A stretch of DNA of 64,000 nt, from the NCBI GenBank assembly GCA_015493525.1, contig WGCY01000049.1, forward strand, positions 62,001-126,000, in the 5' to 3' direction. The DNA is from Bacteroidales bacterium. Its GTDB lineage: Bacteria; Bacteroidota; Bacteroidia; Bacteroidales; F082. Below the pieces are notes generated by a model. It saw only the letters and a list, made by a program, of their open reading frames with translations. It was not told where the DNA came from and did not search any database. Positions 8,637-16,429 of the stretch are shown piece by piece (within the stretch, counting starts at the first letter, position 1; each line of letters begins with the position of its first letter). A program made the translations under genes and the position numbers.

Positions 8637-11600
8637 ATGAGCGGACGCGTAACAGCCATTGATGTCAACCAAAAAGACCCGCGCATCATGTTCGTGGGAA
8701 CAGCATCGGGAGGCGTATGGCGTTCCACTGACCGGGGAACTTCGTGGAAACCCGTTTTTGACAAACAAAAAGTGATGTCCATCGGTTCCATCGCCATCGA
8801 CCAGCATAATCCGGATATTATCTGGGTGGGAACAGGCGAGGGCGACCCGCGCAACAGCGTTTCTTCCGGTTATGGATTGTACCGTTCGCTGGATGGCGGC
8901 GACACATGGCATCTCATGGGACTGGAAAAAACCCGGAATATCTACCGCATCATTGTTAGTCCCGACAACAGCAACGTGGTGTATGTGGGAGCCATTGGTT
9001 CACCGTGGGGTGCCAGCGTTCACAGGGGTTTGTACCGTACAATGGACGGTGGCAAAACATGGCAGAAAATCCTTTACGTGAACGACCAGACCGGTGTGGC
9101 CGATATGGTTATGGATCCAACCAATCCCAAAAAAATATTTGTCGCCATGTGGCAATACCACCGCTGGCCCTGGTTTTTCAAATCGGGAGGCCCCGGTTCC
9201 GGATTGTATGTTACGGATGACGGTGGCAACCATTTTAGAAAGATAACCGCCAAAGATGGTTTCCCCAAAGGAGAACTTGGCCGCATAGGTGTTGCCGTGG
9301 CCGCCAGCAACCCAAAAGTGGTTTACGCCCTCGTGGAATCGAAAAAGAACGGCCTTTACCGCTCCGAAGATGGGGGTAAAACATGGAAACTCCGTACGAC
9401 AAAGAATATGGGCGGGCGGCCTTTTTATTTTTCAAATATCTATGTGGATCCAAAAAACGAAAACAATGTCTATACACTCTTCACCCGTGTAAACAAAAGT
9501 ATCGATGGCGGCAAAACATTCCAACGGCTTATTGGCCGCAACATCCATCCCGATCATCACGCATGGTGGATTTCGCCGGTAAACCCGAAATTTATGATGG
9601 ATGGCAACGATGGCGGACTGGCCATCACTTACGACCAGGGAAAAACATGGCGTTATGTGCAAAATCTGCCGGTCGGACAGTTTTATCATGTTAACGTGGA
9701 CAACGACCTGCCTTATCATGTGTTTGGCGGCATGCAGGACAACGGCTCCTGGCGTGGTCCCGGCTATGTGTGGGCACGTGGTGGCATCGTAAATTCCTAC
9801 TGGCAAAACCTCATGGGCGGCGATGGCTTCGATGTGGTTCCCGACCCTTCAAGTGACCGCTACTGTTACGCCATGTGGCAGGAAGGCCACATCGGACGTG
9901 TAGACCTTAAAACAGGTTATGTCAAAAATATCCGGCCGGTGCTACAAAACGGAAAACTTTTGCGTTGCAACTGGAACACAGCCATTTCTGCGGATCCTTT
10001 TGACAAAAACGGCCTCTATTTCGGGAGCCAGTTCCTGTTTCACACCACCGACCACGGAAACAGCTGGCAAATCATTTCACCCGACCTTTCCACCAACGAT
10101 ACAACCAAACAAAAACAGGCCCAAAGCGGTGGATTGACTTATGACGCCACGGGTGCCGAAAATTACACCACCATTACGGCCATTGGCCCCAGCCCTGTAA
10201 AAAAGGGGATTATCTGGGCAGGTACTGATGATGGCAATGTTCAACTGACAAAAGATAGTGGAAAACACTGGGAAAACACCGTCAGAAAAATGAAAGGCCT
10301 ACCCGAAGGAAGCTGGACAGCCCAAATTGACCCTTCCACCTACCATGCCGGGGAAGCTTTTGTGGTGATGAACAATTACCGGCAACATGATTTCTATCCT
10401 TATCTATACCACACAACCAATTATGGCAAAAGCTGGGAGAACATGGTAAGCAAAGACAACATTTTTGGCTATTGCCTGTCATTTGTCCAGGACCCGGTGG
10501 AACCAAAGCTCATGTTTCTCGGCACGAGCAGTGGCCTGTATGTTAGTATTGACAGTGGTAAAACATGGACTCACTGGACAAAGAATTTTCCTGCCGGAGT
10601 TCCTGCCCGCGATATGGTTATCCAGCCACGCGAAGCAGATTTGGTGGTAGCTACATTTGGCCGTTCTATTTTTATTCTGGACGATATCCGACCTTTACGT
10701 GAACTGGCAGCCCAAGGAACAGACCTTCTCGATGATTCCATCCATGCTTTTACGCCACCGGTAGCTTATGAAGTAAGCTGGAGAGGTGAACCCGGCGTTT
10801 TTGCCGGCGGGGCAAGTTACTTCCACGGTCAAAACAAACCCATGGGTGCACTGCTTTCATTTTCGGTCAATGCCGGGGTTAAAAAACCGGTGCCGGGCAA
10901 CAAGGCAAACACCGGGCAAATGAAACATCCGGAAAATATGCATTCAAAACCAAAATCGCCCCCGGCAAAAAAGGTAACCATCAAAGTAATCGACGAAAAT
11001 GGCCGGGTCGTCCGGACACTTTCCACCGTTCCCAAAGCAGGCATCAACCGTGTCAACTGGAGGCTCGACCGCAAGGGATACCGCTTCCCGGGAAGCCCGA
11101 AACCAAAAAAACACGCCAACGAAACCGGTGGTGGTGGTTATGTCATCCCCGGAACTTACAAGCTCGTATTTTCCTACATGGGACATTCGGACTCAACAAG
11201 CCTGACGGTAAAATCCGACCCGCGCCAAAACATTTCGGCGGAAGCCATGAAAGCCAACTATGCACTGGTACAGCCCGTATTGAAAAAATTACAGTCGCTG
11301 GCCGAAGCTGTTGACAGATTGAAGGAAAGCAAAAAAACCATGCAGATGGTGAACAAACTGTTGCCACAAAACAAACCGGAGGGTTTTGCAGATTTTAAGA
11401 AGTTGTGCAAAATTACCAGCGACACGATAAAAGCGATAAATGACGATATTTTCCCGCCGAAAAACGTGCAGGGTTTATACAGCAATCCGAAACTGGTTAT
11501 GTCAAAACTCCAAAATGCTTACGGGATTATCTTTGAAAAAGAGCCGCTGAATACCACGCAGAAGCTTGTCCTTAAACAGTCTGATCATATCATTAGCAGC

Positions 11601-11705
11601 ATGTTGCAGCGTATTGATAATTTTTACAAAAATCAATGGGCAGCTTATAAGAAAGCAGCGGAAAGCATGAACCTTTCCCCTTTTCACAAAGAAGGGGAAA
11701 AATAA
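8637..11705 (+). CDS. Secreted Asp-box beta-propeller (VPS10/sialidase-like, 'glycosyl hydrolase') protein, interrupted near its 5' end by the IS
   Basis: This 1022-residue product is a large repeat protein with many Asp-box motifs of S/T-x-D-x-G-x-T/S-W form (STDRGTSW, SLDGGDTW, TMDGGKTW, SEDGGKTW), which mark beta-propeller blades of the VPS10/sortilin and sialidase-like families. Such proteins are often annotated as glycosyl hydrolases, but the substrate is unknown. The last third has a FlgD-like beta-sandwich (TIKVIDENGRVVRTL, about residue 780) and a helical tail. The frame is open upstream to 8561 and reads LTAQQLDLSKLNGLKFRNIG before the first ATG, so the true gene began at 7584 and its signal peptide is separated by the IS. 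As it stands, any product from 8637 would lack export signals, so the gene is probably inactive unless the IS excises. Confidence 0.85.
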   Translation: MSGRVTAIDVNQKDPRIMFVGTASGGVWRSTDRGTSWKPVFDKQKVMSIGSIAIDQHNPDIIWVGTGEGDPRNSVSSGYGLYRSLDGGDTWHLMGLEKTRNIYRIIVSPDNSNVVYVGAIGSPWGASVHRGLYRTMDGGKTWQKILYVNDQTGVADMVMDPTNPKKIFVAMWQYHRWPWFFKSGGPGSGLYVTDDGGNHFRKITAKDGFPKGELGRIGVAVAASNPKVVYALVESKKNGLYRSEDGGKTWKLRTTKNMGGRPFYFSNIYVDPKNENNVYTLFTRVNKSIDGGKTFQRLIGRNIHPDHHAWWISPVNPKFMMDGNDGGLAITYDQGKTWRYVQNLPVGQFYHVNVDNDLPYHVFGGMQDNGSWRGPGYVWARGGIVNSYWQNLMGGDGFDVVPDPSSDRYCYAMWQEGHIGRVDLKTGYVKNIRPVLQNGKLLRCNWNTAISADPFDKNGLYFGSQFLFHTTDHGNSWQIISPDLSTNDTTKQKQAQSGGLTYDATGAENYTTITAIGPSPVKKGIIWAGTDDGNVQLTKDSGKHWENTVRKMKGLPEGSWTAQIDPSTYHAGEAFVVMNNYRQHDFYPYLYHTTNYGKSWENMVSKDNIFGYCLSFVQDPVEPKLMFLGTSSGLYVSIDSGKTWTHWTKNFPAGVPARDMVIQPREADLVVATFGRSIFILDDIRPLRELAAQGTDLLDDSIHAFTPPVAYEVSWRGEPGVFAGGASYFHGQNKPMGALLSFSVNAGVKKPVPGNKANTGQMKHPENMHSKPKSPPAKKVTIKVIDENGRVVRTLSTVPKAGINRVNWRLDRKGYRFPGSPKPKKHANETGGGGYVIPGTYKLVFSYMGHSDSTSLTVKSDPRQNISAEAMKANYALVQPVLKKLQSLAEAVDRLKESKKTMQMVNKLLPQNKPEGFADFKKLCKITSDTIKAINDDIFPPKNVQGLYSNPKLVMSKLQNAYGIIFEKEPLNTTQKLVLKQSDHIISSMLQRIDNFYKNQWAAYKKAAESMNLSPFHKEGEK

Positions 11706-11749
11706 GGACACTTGAGGTGAAGAATCCTTCAAAAGGGAAACCGGTGGTT

Positions 11750-11782
11750 GACTTTTCAGGTCGGAAAAAGACCTGAAAAGTC
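11750..11782. repeat. 13-bp inverted repeat in the gap after the beta-propeller gene
   Basis: Arms GACTTTTCAGGTC (11750-11762) and GACCTGAAAAGTC (11770-11782) flank a 7-nt A-rich loop. It lies 45 bp after the stop at 11705 and could end transcription, but there is no following T-run on the plus strand. Its core resembles other palindromes at 11906 and 63461, so it may belong to a dispersed repeat family. Confidence 0.6.
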
Positions 11783-11905
11783 GAAAAACCATAGTGTTCT
11801 CTGGTGGGCAGGATAATTTAAAAACATGGGATTCTAAAGGCCTTTTCATGGTATGAAATGAATTTCTTTACCACAATGAGATATGATGAATATCCATGAG
11901 AAGCC

Positions 11906-11937
11906 AACCTTTCAGCGCAGATTCGAGCTGAAAGGTT
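11906..11937. repeat. 11-bp inverted repeat between convergent genes
   Basis: Arms AACCTTTCAGC (11906-11916) and GCTGAAAGGTT (11927-11937) with a 10-nt loop lie 28 bp past the 3' end of the minus-strand phosphoesterase gene. It may act as a terminator-like hairpin between the two convergent genes. The remaining sequence of this 259-bp gap shows nothing else recognisable. Confidence 0.6.
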
Positions 11938-11964
11938 AACAAAATCCTTTTTGTGGCTTGGTGG

Positions 11965-13257
11965 TTAGCTCATTCGTTCGCCTTCGTGGTGAAAAACTTC
12001 CAGCAGCGTAATTTCGGGAAGTATGCCGATGCGGCCGGGATAACCGATGGAACCCAGCCCCCGGTTGACATAAATCTGTCTTCCGGAGGACTTATCGGTA
12101 TACAACCCTGCCCACTCTTTGTACATGTACTGAGCGGGACTCCATTTGAAATCTTTAGATTCGATACCAAACTGAAAACCATGTGTATGGCCGGAAAGCG
12201 TCAAATCCATATCGAAATTTTCAGGAATTACCACATGATCCCAATACGATGGGTCGTGCGACATAAGCAATTTGAAGATGTTTGGCTCCAGCCCGTGAGC
12301 AGCTTTTTTCAGGTCTCCCCTTTTGGGAAAACGTGGATGTGCACCCCAGTTTTCCACCCCAACCAACGCTATCTGCTGGTTGCCACGGGTAAATTTCATA
12401 TGCCGGTTGTTGAGCAATTTCCAGCCAATTCGCTTGTAAAAAGCATACAACTGGTTCATGTTCCGTTGTTTGGCGGCTTTGCTGGGCCAATTCACATAAT
12501 TTCCGTAATCGTGGTTGCCGAGTGTAACGTAAACGCCCATAGGCGCTTTGATCTTTGCCAGCGTTTTCTCAAACCGGAAAGCCTCTTTGGTTGTGAAGTT
12601 GACGAGGTCGCCTGTAAACAAAACCATGTCGGGTTTAAGCAGAAGAATCCTTTGTACGGCTTCTTCCAACGGCCTCTCCGATTTCCAGGTTCCCAAATGC
12701 AAATCGGAAATCTGTACAATGCGTAAACCATCAAAGTTTTTCGGGAGCCGGTCGAAATGAAGTTTTTCGCGGGTGGTGTTAAACTCATAAACCCATTTGA
12801 ACATACCGGTCAACATTGTCCCCAGCACCAGCCCTCCCGTAAGGTAACCCATGTACTGCAAAAATTTACTCCGGCTGATTCCCTCTTTCTGTTTAATGAT
12901 ATCTTTGCGCTGCGTTTTGCTGATAATCACCGGAACTTTTTGAACCACACGCCACAAATCGGCAATCAGCAAAAAAAGCAGCGGAAACATTTTCGCCGTG
13001 TAAAACACCAGGATAAAACCCACCCAGTAAGTGCGAAGCACATCGTTCCAGTCCTGTACCGGACGAAAGATGCTTCCTGCAATCAGCACAGCCACCATCA
13101 TCAACGGCATCCAGAAAAGAAACGTTATGAGGTATTTGTGCCAGAAATGATAATTGAAAATGGTCTTGCGCAAAGCAGACCAAAGGTACAAATCGGCAAA
13201 AAAGAGCACCACAAGCAGCAGGTATTGGTGTTTATACAACGGAAGTTGATGGCCCAC
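11965..13257 (-). CDS. Membrane-anchored calcineurin-like metallophosphoesterase (YaeI-like)
   Basis: This 430-residue protein has several hydrophobic N-terminal helices (residues 10-115) and a C-terminal phosphoesterase domain facing one side of the membrane. The metal-binding motifs occur in order: ISDLHLG (D-x-H), FTGDLVN (GD), TLGNHDYG (GNHD), LMSHDPS and SGHTHGFQFG (GHTH). The binuclear metal site is therefore complete; the substrate cannot be told from sequence. GTG at 13257 is the only ordinary start codon, but the frame stays open upstream past 13347, into the end of the next gene, and encodes another hydrophobic helix (SLAGFLLIITGYFVVGHQ). The true start may therefore be a rare codon further upstream. 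It probably forms a unit with the aconitase-family gene at 13347-15134. Confidence 0.85.
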   Translation of the reverse strand: MGHQLPLYKHQYLLLVVLFFADLYLWSALRKTIFNYHFWHKYLITFLFWMPLMMVAVLIAGSIFRPVQDWNDVLRTYWVGFILVFYTAKMFPLLFLLIADLWRVVQKVPVIISKTQRKDIIKQKEGISRSKFLQYMGYLTGGLVLGTMLTGMFKWVYEFNTTREKLHFDRLPKNFDGLRIVQISDLHLGTWKSERPLEEAVQRILLLKPDMVLFTGDLVNFTTKEAFRFEKTLAKIKAPMGVYVTLGNHDYGNYVNWPSKAAKQRNMNQLYAFYKRIGWKLLNNRHMKFTRGNQQIALVGVENWGAHPRFPKRGDLKKAAHGLEPNIFKLLMSHDPSYWDHVVIPENFDMDLTLSGHTHGFQFGIESKDFKWSPAQYMYKEWAGLYTDKSSGRQIYVNRGLGSIGYPGRIGILPEITLLEVFHHEGERMS

Positions 13258-13346
13258 TACAAAATAGCCGGTAATGATAAGCAGGAATCCGGCGAGGGAA
13301 GCTATTTTAGCATTTATTTGTTTGATAGGACAGCGTTTTAACAGTA

Positions 13347-15134
13347 TTAAGTATTGTGTTCGCGAATGTAGTTGACCAGGCCATGTGCCTGGAAAATACC
13401 CATGAGTTTTTCCGGTAACGGGGCAAAGGAGAAACTTTGACCATTAATTTTCAGTACACCGATTTTAAAGTCAATGGTAACAGTATCTCCGGGATGGTAG
13501 GCATCCACCGCTTCCGGAAGCAGGATAATCGGCAGCCCCTGGTTCACCGACGAACGGTAAAAAATCCGGTTCACCGATTTACAAATCACAGCCTGCACAC
13601 CGGCATAAGACAATCCCACAGCGGGATGCTCACGCGAGCTGCCACAACCAAAATTGGCACCGGCAACAATCATATCACCTTTCTGCACCCGCTCGGTAAA
13701 ATGCACATCAAAGCCTTTGAAAAGGTAGGGCATAATCTTCTCCGGTTCCGAACTCAAGACACTGTACGTCAGGTTACCGGCAAACATTTGGTCGGTATTC
13801 AGGTCGTTGACATCGGCATAGTTCCAAACCCCGTTGATGCGGCGGTCGTCATCTTCGTCAATGGTTACCGTATTGGTTTGCTGGACGGAATAGGGAAACT
13901 TCTCATCGGTTTCCAGGCCGCGCGGGTCGGTAATTTCTCCGGCCAAAGCCGAAACAGCTACCGTGGCCGGCGAAGCAAGATAAATGGACGCTTCTTTGTT
14001 GCCCATGCGACCTTTGAAATTCCGGTTGGCAGTAGAAATCACATGGTAACCATCCGCCGGAATCCCCTGTCCTGTGCCAAGGCACGGGCCGCACGAAGCC
14101 GACAGCACATTGGCCCCGGCATCCAGAAAAATGTCAATCAAACCCTCTTTCATGGCTTGCCGGTAAATTTTTTGCGAAGCCGGCACAATCACCATTTGAA
14201 AATCCTGTGGCAGTTTTTTGCCTTTCATAATTTTTGCAGCTACCTGCAAGTCTTCCAGCCGCCCGTTGGTGCAGGTACCAACCATGGCTTCCTGGAGTTT
14301 AACGCCCCGTACTTCTGCCACGGCTTTCACATTGTCCACCTGATGCGGAGCAGCCACCACAGGGAAAAGTTCCGATAAATTAATTTCTATTTCTTTGGCA
14401 TAAACGGCCTCTTCGTCAGCCCAGACACCTTTGCCGGAATAAGTATCGCCAAGATACTCTTTTAACATGTCGTCCATGGGAAAAACCGCATTCTTGGCTC
14501 CCATTTCCGAAGCCAGGTTGGCCAGTGTCATCCGCTGCGAAACGGTGAGGTTCTTCACCCCGTCGCCGTGATATTCAATGGACATGTAATCGGCACCGCG
14601 TGCACCAATCATGCCGATAATCCACAGCGAAATATCCTTGGCATACACACCCGGCTTCAGCTTGCCGTGCAGCGTAATCTTCAGCGATTCCGGAACACGA
14701 AACCATGTTTCGCCCTGATGCCACAATCCAGCGGCCTCGGTACGGTCGATACCGGCAGCAAAAGCGTTGAAAGCTCCCGCCGTACAGGTGTGGCTGTCGC
14801 TGCCAACGATGACCATGCCCGGTTTGGCATAACCGGCCATAATCTGGTGACAAATTCCTTTACCCGCATCATGAAATTTTGTAATACCCTGTTCATGAAC
14901 GATATCACGTATTTTCTGGTACTGGTTCGCCAGCTTGGCCGTGGTGGGCGGCGCGTTGTGGTCCAGCACAATAAGCAGTTGTTCAGGATATTTCACCTGT
15001 TCGCCGTTCATTTTGCGGAACGTATTGAAAATGGAAGCCGTATTGTCGTGCGACAAAATAATATCCGGTTTTTTAAAAACGATACTCCCTGTTTTGGCAC
15101 CCAGTATTTTCTCTGCAAATGTTTGTCCGCTCAT
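13347..15134 (-). CDS. Aconitase-superfamily hydratase, fused large and small (LeuC+LeuD-type) subunits
   Basis: The 595-residue protein joins a LeuC-like catalytic part and a LeuD-like swivel part in one chain. Visible motifs are GSDSHTCTAGA (SDSHT box), GTCTNGR and SCGPCLGTG (Cys ligands of the [4Fe-4S] cluster), and GANFGCGSSREHP in the small domain. It would isomerise a citrate-, isopropylmalate- or homocitrate-like substrate through dehydration and rehydration. The total length is shorter than classical AcnA or AcnB (about 850-900 residues), and no leucine-pathway genes are adjacent, so TCA-type aconitase activity is at least as likely as leucine synthesis. The ATG at 15134 (MSGQTFAEKILG) is chosen: the frame stays open upstream to 15302 but that stretch is basic, low-quality sequence unlike the family. 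Confidence 0.85.
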   Translation of the reverse strand: MSGQTFAEKILGAKTGSIVFKKPDIILSHDNTASIFNTFRKMNGEQVKYPEQLLIVLDHNAPPTTAKLANQYQKIRDIVHEQGITKFHDAGKGICHQIMAGYAKPGMVIVGSDSHTCTAGAFNAFAAGIDRTEAAGLWHQGETWFRVPESLKITLHGKLKPGVYAKDISLWIIGMIGARGADYMSIEYHGDGVKNLTVSQRMTLANLASEMGAKNAVFPMDDMLKEYLGDTYSGKGVWADEEAVYAKEIEINLSELFPVVAAPHQVDNVKAVAEVRGVKLQEAMVGTCTNGRLEDLQVAAKIMKGKKLPQDFQMVIVPASQKIYRQAMKEGLIDIFLDAGANVLSASCGPCLGTGQGIPADGYHVISTANRNFKGRMGNKEASIYLASPATVAVSALAGEITDPRGLETDEKFPYSVQQTNTVTIDEDDDRRINGVWNYADVNDLNTDQMFAGNLTYSVLSSEPEKIMPYLFKGFDVHFTERVQKGDMIVAGANFGCGSSREHPAVGLSYAGVQAVICKSVNRIFYRSSVNQGLPIILLPEAVDAYHPGDTVTIDFKIGVLKINGQSFSFAPLPEKLMGIFQAHGLVNYIREHNT

Positions 15135-15303
15135 GGCACGTGGCTTTTCATGTTTTTTTGTCAAATGATAATTCAAACAGTAATTAACCAATTTTCCAAT
15201 TTTGGCCGCAAAGATACAAGCTTTTGATACACGTGATTTTAAGAAAGGTGATTTTTTGGGTGGCTGCGGTTGCGGCCCACCAGGCCGGCACCAACCTGTC
15301 AAG

Positions 15304-15364
15304 CTGTTTGTAAACAGGATTACAAATCCTTGTTCCCTTTTAAATTCGGATTACAAATCCGAAT
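15304..15364. repeat. Cluster of three small palindromes
   Basis: Three perfect palindromes stand side by side: 15304-15317 (arm CTGTTT), 15316-15330 (AGGATT, centre ACA, AATCCT) and 15344-15364 (ATTCGGATT, centre ACA, AATCCGAAT). The stems differ while the inner TT-centre-AA is kept. They open the repeat-rich gap between the aconitase-family gene and the RAYT gene. Confidence 0.75.
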
Positions 15365-15390
15365 AAGCAAAAATTCGTGTAACTACTCCT

Positions 15391-15477
15391 CCTCCGCGTT
15401 TGAAACGCGGAGGTATTTCTATTGCTTAACACAGTACAAACATGAAAGTAAATACGCCCGCGTTGCAAACGCGGGCG
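15391..15477. repeat. Inverted pair of REP palindromes upstream of RAYT
   Basis: The first palindrome, 15391-15413, has 11-bp arms CCTCCGCGTTT round a single central G and is followed by TATTTCT. The second, 15455-15477, has 10-bp arms CGCCCGCGTT round GCA, is preceded by AAATA and is followed by AG. Read on opposite strands, both have the form AAATAC-stem-GAG, so they are two copies of one element in inverted orientation, 41 bp apart. This is the layout of a REP doublet (REPIN). Confidence 0.82.
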
Positions 15478-15555
15478 AGAAGAATAGTTTGGATAATATC
15501 GGGCAAAAAAGGTGCTGTAATAAAGTGGTTTTTAGAACTTTGCAGGCCTATTCCT

Positions 15556-15578
15556 CCTCCGCGTTTGAAACGCGGAGG
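15556..15578 (-). repeat. REP palindrome immediately upstream of RAYT
   Basis: This is an exact copy of the 23-bp palindrome at 15391-15413 (arms CCTCCGCGTTT), again followed by TAT(C/T)TCT. It ends 42 bp before the RAYT start codon, in the same orientation as 15391. RAYT genes are commonly bordered by their cognate REP sequences. Confidence 0.82.
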
Positions 15579-15620
15579 TATCTCTAAATAATATTACAAT
15601 AATTTTCATAAATTTGCTGT

Positions 15621-16178
15621 ATGTCAGGCGACAGCTATATTATTTCAGATCAAAACGGATTGTATTTCCTCACGTTTACAGTCATCGACTGGGTGGATGT
15701 TTTTACAAGAAAAGAATACAGGTTTGTTCTGACAGATTCCATGAATTATTGTGTTGAGAAAAAGGGTTTGATAATTTATGCCTGGGTAATAATGAGTAGC
15801 CATGTCCATGTTATCTGGCAGGCGAAAGAAGGGTTTAAACTCTCAGATATTATTCGGGACTTTAAAAAATTTACTGCTAAAAAGATCATATATCTGATTG
15901 AATCAGAACCGGAAAGCAGAAGGATATGGCTTTTGAGAAAATTTGAATATGCCGGACGGAGGATTAAACGTGTTTCAAAATATAAATTCTGGAAAGACAG
16001 CAACCATGCTGTACTTCTCGAACCTAATCAAGTCAATATTATCGACCAAAAACTTAATTATATCCACCAGAATCCGGTAAGGGCCTTGATAGTTGAAAAC
16101 CCGGAAGAATATATTTTCAGTTCCGCAAAAGATTACAGTGGAGAAAAAGGCTATGTCGGTATTTCTTTGTTGCGATAA
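15621..16178 (+). CDS. REP-associated tyrosine transposase (RAYT, IS200/IS605-like Y1 transposase)
   Basis: This 185-residue protein carries the Y1 HUH-nuclease signature: the two-histidine motif MSSHVHVIW (about residue 60) and a conserved C-terminal region with HQNPVRALIV and NPEEYIFSSAKDY. Early residues YFLTFTVIDWVDVF are typical of the RAYT group. RAYTs are single-copy domesticated relatives of IS200/IS605 transposases that nick single-stranded DNA through a tyrosine and are thought to spread or maintain REP palindromes. Here REP-like palindromes lie on both sides (15391-15578 and 16208-16363), as expected for a RAYT and its substrates. There are no IS ends, so the gene itself need not be mobile. 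Confidence 0.9.
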   Translation: MSGDSYIISDQNGLYFLTFTVIDWVDVFTRKEYRFVLTDSMNYCVEKKGLIIYAWVIMSSHVHVIWQAKEGFKLSDIIRDFKKFTAKKIIYLIESEPESRRIWLLRKFEYAGRRIKRVSKYKFWKDSNHAVLLEPNQVNIIDQKLNYIHQNPVRALIVENPEEYIFSSAKDYSGEKGYVGISLLR

Positions 16179-16207
16179 ACAAAATTTTCAACGCCCCACT
16201 CAATTCT

Positions 16208-16363
16208 CCTCCGCGTTTGCAACGCGGAGGTATTTCTAAAATATTTGTCTTTCATAAAGTCCATTTTTGAAAAATGAAAAATGTGAAAAATAAATACGCC
16301 CGCGTTACAAACGCGGACGAGAGTAGAACGAGTAAAAGACGAGTAGTTACAAACGCGGACGAG
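16208..16363. repeat. REP palindromes downstream of RAYT: inverted pair plus a half copy
   Basis: The palindrome at 16208-16230 (arms CCTCCGCGTT, centre TGC) is followed by TATTTCTAAA and has the same orientation as the upstream CCTCCGCG copies. The one at 16300-16316 (CCGCGTT, ACA, AACGCGG) is preceded by AAATACG and followed by ACGAG, the opposite orientation. A half copy at about 16345-16363 keeps only the right arm (GTTACAAACGCGGACGAG). Degenerate GACGAGTA repeats fill 16320-16380. The inverted pair mirrors the one at 15391-15477. Confidence 0.8.
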
Positions 16364-16402
16364 TAAAAGAGACGAGTAGAAGTCAACCTGTCGGGCTGCC
16401 CG

Positions 16403-16424
16403 CTTCGGGCGTCCACGCCCGAAG
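16403..16424. repeat. GC-rich perfect palindrome at the 3' end of the aldo/keto reductase gene
   Basis: Ten-base arms CTTCGGGCGT and ACGCCCGAAG flank a central CC. It lies 6 bp beyond the stop codon of the minus-strand reductase gene and could fold as a strong 3'-end hairpin. A sister palindrome with centre GG, and so of opposite orientation, stands at 17615-17638 on the other side of the same gene. Confidence 0.8.
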
Positions 16425-16429
16425 ATCTC

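Noticed and set aside
11953-12726. Long plus-strand frame opposite the phosphoesterase
   Set aside because: It is the mirror of a gene with complete metal motifs; no domain is visible in the antisense translation.
13437-14378. 313-codon plus-strand frame opposite the aconitase-family gene
   Set aside because: Antisense shadow; its translation is rich in His and Arg and lacks any recognisable motif.
15135-15302. Upstream extension of the aconitase-family protein to 15302
   Set aside because: The added 56 residues are basic and unlike the family; the ATG at 15134 matches the normal N-terminus.
15270-15587. 105-codon frame in the repeat region before RAYT
   Set aside because: It is built of the palindromes themselves and repeats SSAFETRRY segments; there is no start signal or family likeness.
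15391-16363. Repeats as a CRISPR array
   Set aside because: Copies are palindromic, of opposite orientation, unevenly spaced and imperfect, with no spacers of uniform length and no cas genes.
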